In this document: positions 59,744 through 64,000 of the stretch, in pieces
How the letters are laid out: the number at the start of each line of letters is the position of its first letter
How positions within the stretch are numbered: position 1 is the first letter of the stretch
Source: Heliocybe sulcata
Lineage: Eukaryota > Basidiomycota > Agaricomycetes > Gloeophyllales > Gloeophyllaceae
Direction: 5' to 3'
NCBI GenBank assembly: GCA_004369045.1
Contig: ML213527.1
Coordinates: 232,982 to 296,981 of the forward strand
Length of the DNA: 64,000 nucleotides
Made by a program: the position numbers and the translations under genes
The notes under the pieces: model-generated
The model's database searches: none
Told to the model about the DNA's origin: nothing
What the model saw: the letters and a program-made list of their open reading frames with translations, nothing else

Positions 59744-61221
59744 ATGCTTTCCTCCCTCGCCGTGCTCGCCGCCCTCTGCCCGTCGCTGGCAGCGGCATAC
59801 TCATTCGACATCACGACCACGCCTCGACAATGCCAGACCCTCGACGTGAGCGTCACCGGGTCGGGCTCCCCGCCCTACTCCCTCTTGATCATCCCATTCG
59901 GCCCGTCGCCATTGCAGAATAACATAGAAGCGCGGACGATTGTGCAGCAGAACTTCTCGGGGAGCTCGACGTCATTTCAGCTCAAGTACCCGACCAACTC
60001 GCAGTTTGTGGCGGTGGTGAGTGGATGTGTTGTAGTCGTGCGAGCGAGCGAGACTAACGTACAGCCGCGATTATGTAGATGAGCGATAGCTCCGGTTTCG
60101 GTTCGGGTGGAACGAGTGTAACAGCTACCGTTCTCCAGAGCAGCGATTCAAGTTGTTACGACGCAAGCACGAACGTGCAACCAGACTGGACCTTCAAAAT
60201 CGACCCTCCCAATCAACTAGTGCAATGCCAGGCCGCTCGATTGTGGTGGGACCAGGGGGATCCCCAAGGGTACGTGCCTTCATCTTTGCCATTCGCCGGA
60301 CCCTCACGACAGCGACAACCAGTGACCCCTCCTTCTTCGGCGTCATCCCTGGCGGCGAGTCCTTCTCCATCCCTTTGGGTGCGCTCTCGGATGTTGTTGG
60401 CACCGGCCGCGGCTTCAGCTGGACGCCCTCCATCCGCGGCGGCACGGAAGTTATTCTGACATCGGGTGACAACCGCGGCTTCGGCGTGGGCGGAAGTGTC
60501 GTCTTTACAGTCAGCTCTGGGACAACGAATGATGGTTCGTGCCTGAGTAATAACTCTCCTTCGTCCACCCCCGGATCCCCTGCCGGCGGCAGCTACCCCA
60601 CTAGCACGAGCGGCGCGGGGGTCGGCGGAGGAGCCGATACCGGTAATGGCAGCAGTAACGGTGGCAGTGGAAGCCAGTAAGTAACTTTTACTCCTCCTCT
60701 ATTCTATAGTAAATTAACATAATCTTCAAAGTTCTAACGTCGGTGCGATAGTCGGCGGTGTAGTCGGTGGCGTAGTTGGCCTCCTCGCCCTTGGCCTCCT
60801 CGGGCTCTTCTTCTACCGCCGACGCCGCTTCCACAAGCGCCCTGTGGACCTCCTTAATGAAGATCCCACCGACGGACCGACCACTGAGACCCAGCAAGCC
60901 TACTACCGTCCAGAACCCTTTGTTCTCCCAGACCCAACGGAGGGCGGCTCAACCGTTGGCGCCGCAGAGGCTTTTGGAACCCGCGAAGACATGGGGAGCC
61001 GGCGCGCGTCGACGACATCCCTCGGTGCAACAAGCACTCTTCCCCCACCAAGCGGGATCGCCAGCTCTAGAACGGGCAAGTCAGGCAGAGCGCCGTCGCT
61101 CAGACCTGTCAACGTTGTGCAGCACGAAGACGCCGGCCCGCCGCCGCCTCAAGAACCCGCGCCTGAGCAAGAACCCGAGACGGTCGAGCTGCCGCCTGCA
61201 TATACTAATATTCGCCGATAA
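59744..61221 (+). CDS. Secretory single-pass membrane protein (WSC/Mid2-like layout)
   Basis: Four exons (59744-60016, 60079-60269, 60323-60676, 60732-61221) join to 435 codons plus stop. The signal peptide MLSSLAVLAALCPSLAAAYS leads a beta-rich ectodomain with paired cysteines (RQCQTLDVSV, SSCYDAS, LVQCQAARLWW, GSCLSNNS). A Ser/Gly-rich stalk follows, then one membrane span (VGAIVGGVVGGVVGLLALGLLGLFF, read across 25 residues but given here as its flanks VGAIVGG and LLGLFF) and a basic stop-transfer YRRRRFHKR. The cytoplasmic tail is Pro/Ser-rich and ends LPPAYTNIRR. The layout is common in basidiomycete surface proteins and resembles cell-wall sensors. The ligand is unknown. Confidence 0.87.
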
Positions 61222-61802
61222 TTTCTCTTAATTTCTTAATGCCTTACCTCTCCCCGACTTGGACCTACTATTGCACTTTCCTTCGTTGTCATCTCATCTC
61301 GTGCATCACTTATACCTTCGCAATGCGCATATGTGCGGCGCACCACCTCCGACTTTCTCTACCCCATACCGCGTATCTATGGACGACAGGTTGGACTGTA
61401 CAGTAGCATTCATTAGTATCTTATACGTTCTACCTTTGGTTATCAGCACCGGGTCGGGTTGGGATGACTAGCTTCCTATGTACGTCGTATAGTACGATGG
61501 AAATGTTATGCCCGTTACTTGACATAAGACAAATGGCTGTGGCTCAATAGCACACCGGTATCTATGGAGTTTTACTGTCTTCTAATCCAGCGCGTGAGGC
61601 TACGTTTGCCAATATACAGACGAATCTTCGTGCGGAATAGGGAGACGAATCATACTTAAGGCCTAAGGGGCAGGCTCGGTCGACTCCGAGGATAGCTGGG
61701 CTAGTGAAGTTTCTTGCCCCTAAGACCGCTAGGGGTTCAGAAGCTCTGGTGGGACTAGAACCGAATCCTTAGTCGAGTACCTTGTCGGACTACGTGCAAA
61801 GT
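61222..61802. other. Convergent intergenic region
   Basis: 580 bases between the stops of the surface protein and the PPR-like gene. A short hairpin-like stretch near 61,705-61,735 (gcccctaag/ctaggggt) is present, but it is not a tRNA. No gene seen. Confidence 0.5.
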
Positions 61803-63980
61803 CTACTCACTTCTACCGTCCACACCTCCCCTAGTCCTGTCAAGCTGCTCCAGAGCATGAAGCAGATCCAGCGCCTGATCCGTCCTCCAATCCGTCCCAT
61901 AAACATACCGGAACCGCTCTACCAATCTGTCTTTCACCTGCAACGCCCCAGGCAACCTCCGGCTATCCACCAGCCCCCTCAAGACAGTCGTATATGTCGC
62001 AAGGTTCGGCCTGAGCATGTGGGGCGGCGTCTGTTCGTTCACGGCCGCGCTGACGACCATGTTGTCCAGCTGCTCGAGGATCATGAGGCAGCGGTTAGTG
62101 CGGCCCGCGGCTGCGTACACGCCCACGAGCGCGGTGTAGTTGTAGAGGTCGGGCTCAATGCCGAGGGACGCCATGTCCACGAAGATGCGGGCAGCACGCC
62201 GAGGTGTAGAGTGCTTGCCTAGGGCTTGGATGAAGGGAACGAAGTAGTAGGGGCTGAGCATTGCCCGTGGGTTAGGGACTGCAGGGATGGAGTGATCCGG
62301 CAGCCTTGCTAGTACGTCGGGATCTTCTCTCGCAGTCTTGCCCATAGCAGACCCTTGAGGCTCTCTTGGAGCGGGCGAAGATTCCGCGTCGGAAGACTCT
62401 CTTACCCAGGTGATGTCGTTCCCAGCCTCGTTTACAGCAGAAGAATCAGAACCGGAGGATATTTCCATCCTGGCATCAGCTATCTTCCGCATCAAATGAG
62501 CATAAAGCACTTCCGCCCCATTCAGCGAATAATGATGATCCAGCAATGCCTTCCACGCATACACTGTGTCTGTAGGAGTTGGATCTAGCTTCCGTATCCC
62601 TTCCACCTTGAAGCCCCTAGCAGAGGCATACCGCTCGAGAGTTTCCTCTACCAGAAGCTTCGGAACTGCCGTCAAGTGGAAGTAGCTGCTGTATATGGCC
62701 AATGCATATACTGGCTTCCGCCAATGGAGATGGTATACCATCTCCGCCATAGCCCATGTGCGAATGGTAATGGTACGCCGCATGGCTCGCTTGTAGAGTA
62801 GTTCCACAGCACGAGTGCGTTTCAAAGATCGATAGGCTAAGAGGAAGTTGGCGATGGCTTTGGCGGAAGGAGGGTAGCGGGAATTCATTGTTCTACGGAG
62901 ATTGCGCAGCCAGGTGACGACATTAACGTCCTCGCGAAGGTCCTCTTCATCGAAGCTGAGGCCCAGTACTCCTTCGTCGCCAGCCGGTATGCTCGCGTAG
63001 GCCTCGTGCAGTACCGTTGGCATCGGGAGACTCCTGGCTTGCAGATGCTTATACAGGCGAGTGATCGTCCTTTGGTCAATCGTTATATCCCGAGCAGCAG
63101 CATCTTTCAAGAATTGCACGGCTAGATTATGGCGCCCATTCCATTGCTGGCTCCTGATAGCAATGCCATAGAGACGAGCGAGAAGCGAGCGATCAGCCAT
63201 ATTCGCTCCAGCTTCATGCTCGTGGACGGTGATGAGTTCTTGCAGGAAGCGGGTGGCGTGCTCTGGCGATGCCAGCTGCATGATACGCCGAATACACCCG
63301 AAGGGCAGGTCCTCGGTGTATCCCTTCGAGATGCATATCATCGCGAAAGCCATCCCTATGCGCAAGTCCGGAGACTGTTCTGTGTCGGTGTTATCCAATT
63401 CGCTAAGGAGAAATTCCGAGATAGCTTGCAGGTGACCTTGGGTCTCCGTCGTAATTGGACTTGGATCCGAATAGGCAGGAACGAGGGAAAGCCATGCAGC
63501 GAAGAGCCGGATACGATCAGTTGCACCGGCCGTCTGTAAGGCATACAGTGCTGGTAATGCATAGACAGGATCCTGCTGTATGTGAACTCCGAGATTCAGC
63601 AAGTCCGTCCGTATCCCCTCAGCATCTACGTATCTGCCTTCCTTAACAGAGCGATATAACGGATAGCAAGCTCCTTGCTGAGCATGGGATACCTCTCGTT
63701 CTGCTGCGGAGAGTAGTGGCTGAGAGATGTGCGCCTCATGAACAGCGTATTCCGCGCTATCTTCCTCGAATATGGACGTATCAGGAGCATTAGAAGGATA
63801 AGGGAGTTCTTCAACCATTTTCTTGAACTGATTCTCGGTTGACCAAGACGATACGGTACGCCAGGCATTTTGGTTGCGAGACCAGGCATGAGAAGACCAA
63901 TCCAGCAACCTGAGACGAACACTCGTGCGAGCCGCAGCTGAGAGGACGGCTGATGTTGCTGTGAGGCTCCATGCCAACAT
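61803..63980 (-). CDS. Mitochondrial pentatricopeptide-repeat-like protein
   Basis: A single exon of 725 codons plus stop. The start MLAWSLTATSAVLSAAARTS is rich in Arg/Ser/Ala and lacks acids, as in mitochondrial presequences. The rest is helical throughout. PPR-like units are clearest near the C-terminus (YYFVPFIQALGKHSTPRRAA, DLYNYTALVGVYAAAGRTNR, NLATYTTVLRGLVDSRRLPG), with helical repeats of the same type through the middle. PPR proteins bind organelle RNA and act in its processing, stability or translation. The RNA target cannot be read. The ATG is 20 bases from the window end and is taken as the start because of the presequence; a further upstream start outside the window is possible. 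Confidence 0.85.
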   Translation of the reverse strand: MLAWSLTATSAVLSAAARTSVRLRLLDWSSHAWSRNQNAWRTVSSWSTENQFKKMVEELPYPSNAPDTSIFEEDSAEYAVHEAHISQPLLSAAEREVSHAQQGACYPLYRSVKEGRYVDAEGIRTDLLNLGVHIQQDPVYALPALYALQTAGATDRIRLFAAWLSLVPAYSDPSPITTETQGHLQAISEFLLSELDNTDTEQSPDLRIGMAFAMICISKGYTEDLPFGCIRRIMQLASPEHATRFLQELITVHEHEAGANMADRSLLARLYGIAIRSQQWNGRHNLAVQFLKDAAARDITIDQRTITRLYKHLQARSLPMPTVLHEAYASIPAGDEGVLGLSFDEEDLREDVNVVTWLRNLRRTMNSRYPPSAKAIANFLLAYRSLKRTRAVELLYKRAMRRTITIRTWAMAEMVYHLHWRKPVYALAIYSSYFHLTAVPKLLVEETLERYASARGFKVEGIRKLDPTPTDTVYAWKALLDHHYSLNGAEVLYAHLMRKIADARMEISSGSDSSAVNEAGNDITWVRESSDAESSPAPREPQGSAMGKTAREDPDVLARLPDHSIPAVPNPRAMLSPYYFVPFIQALGKHSTPRRAARIFVDMASLGIEPDLYNYTALVGVYAAAGRTNRCLMILEQLDNMVVSAAVNEQTPPHMLRPNLATYTTVLRGLVDSRRLPGALQVKDRLVERFRYVYGTDWRTDQALDLLHALEQLDRTRGGVDGRSE

Positions 63981-64000
63981 ACGGTCTCGCCAACGTCGAC

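Noticed and set aside
61690-61765. tRNA-like sequence near 61.7 kb
   Set aside because: The stretch has a short hairpin but no matching acceptor, D and T arms.

Overview
The window reads as nuclear DNA of a filamentous basidiomycete (Agaricomycetes; a wood-decay polypore-type fungus would fit). Genes are close together on both strands and split by many short GT-AG introns of about 45-70 bases. The proteins are fungal, and include a DUF6534-type seven-helix membrane protein of the kind found in mushroom-forming fungi and an intradiol ring-cleavage dioxygenase. Coordinates given for spliced genes run from the start codon to the stop codon. For most of them I checked exon by exon that the coding phase closes.

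Left part (1-16 kb): the 3' end of a large unassigned gene, then three genome-maintenance genes on the plus strand: MSH6 (mismatch recognition), a RAD51-family paralogue whose ATPase motifs are altered, and EXO1 (the exonuclease acting after MutS). A small glycine-rich CsbD-like gene lies between MSH6 and the RAD51-like gene on the minus strand.

Middle-left (17-36 kb): a C2H2 zinc-finger gene, the GPI-anchor subunit PIG-P and 5-formyltetrahydrofolate cyclo-ligase sharing a 378-base divergent promoter, a two-RRM RNA-binding protein, an initiator tRNA-Met, the chitin-precursor enzyme GFAT, an intradiol dioxygenase, an epoxide-hydrolase-like enzyme and a second C2H2 gene with an internal duplication.

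Middle-right (36-50 kb): two inverted paralogues of a multi-pass membrane protein with conserved intron positions, a DUF6534 membrane protein, a CFAP20-domain gene and mitochondrial methionyl-tRNA formyltransferase (FMT1). The last two diverge from only 135 bases.

Right part (50-64 kb): an unrecognised orphan gene with an in-frame TGA, a GIN4/Nim1-type protein kinase, a secreted or single-pass surface protein and a mitochondrial PPR-like protein.

I saw no reverse transcriptase, capsid, integrase or transposase reading frame, no terminal repeats and no CRISPR array. No wholly new multi-gene system is evident. The most unusual items are the MSH6/RAD51-like/EXO1 neighbourhood, the ATPase-defective RAD51 paralogue, the micro-exons that carry the key MSH6 motifs, and the orphan gene at 50.6-52.9 kb.
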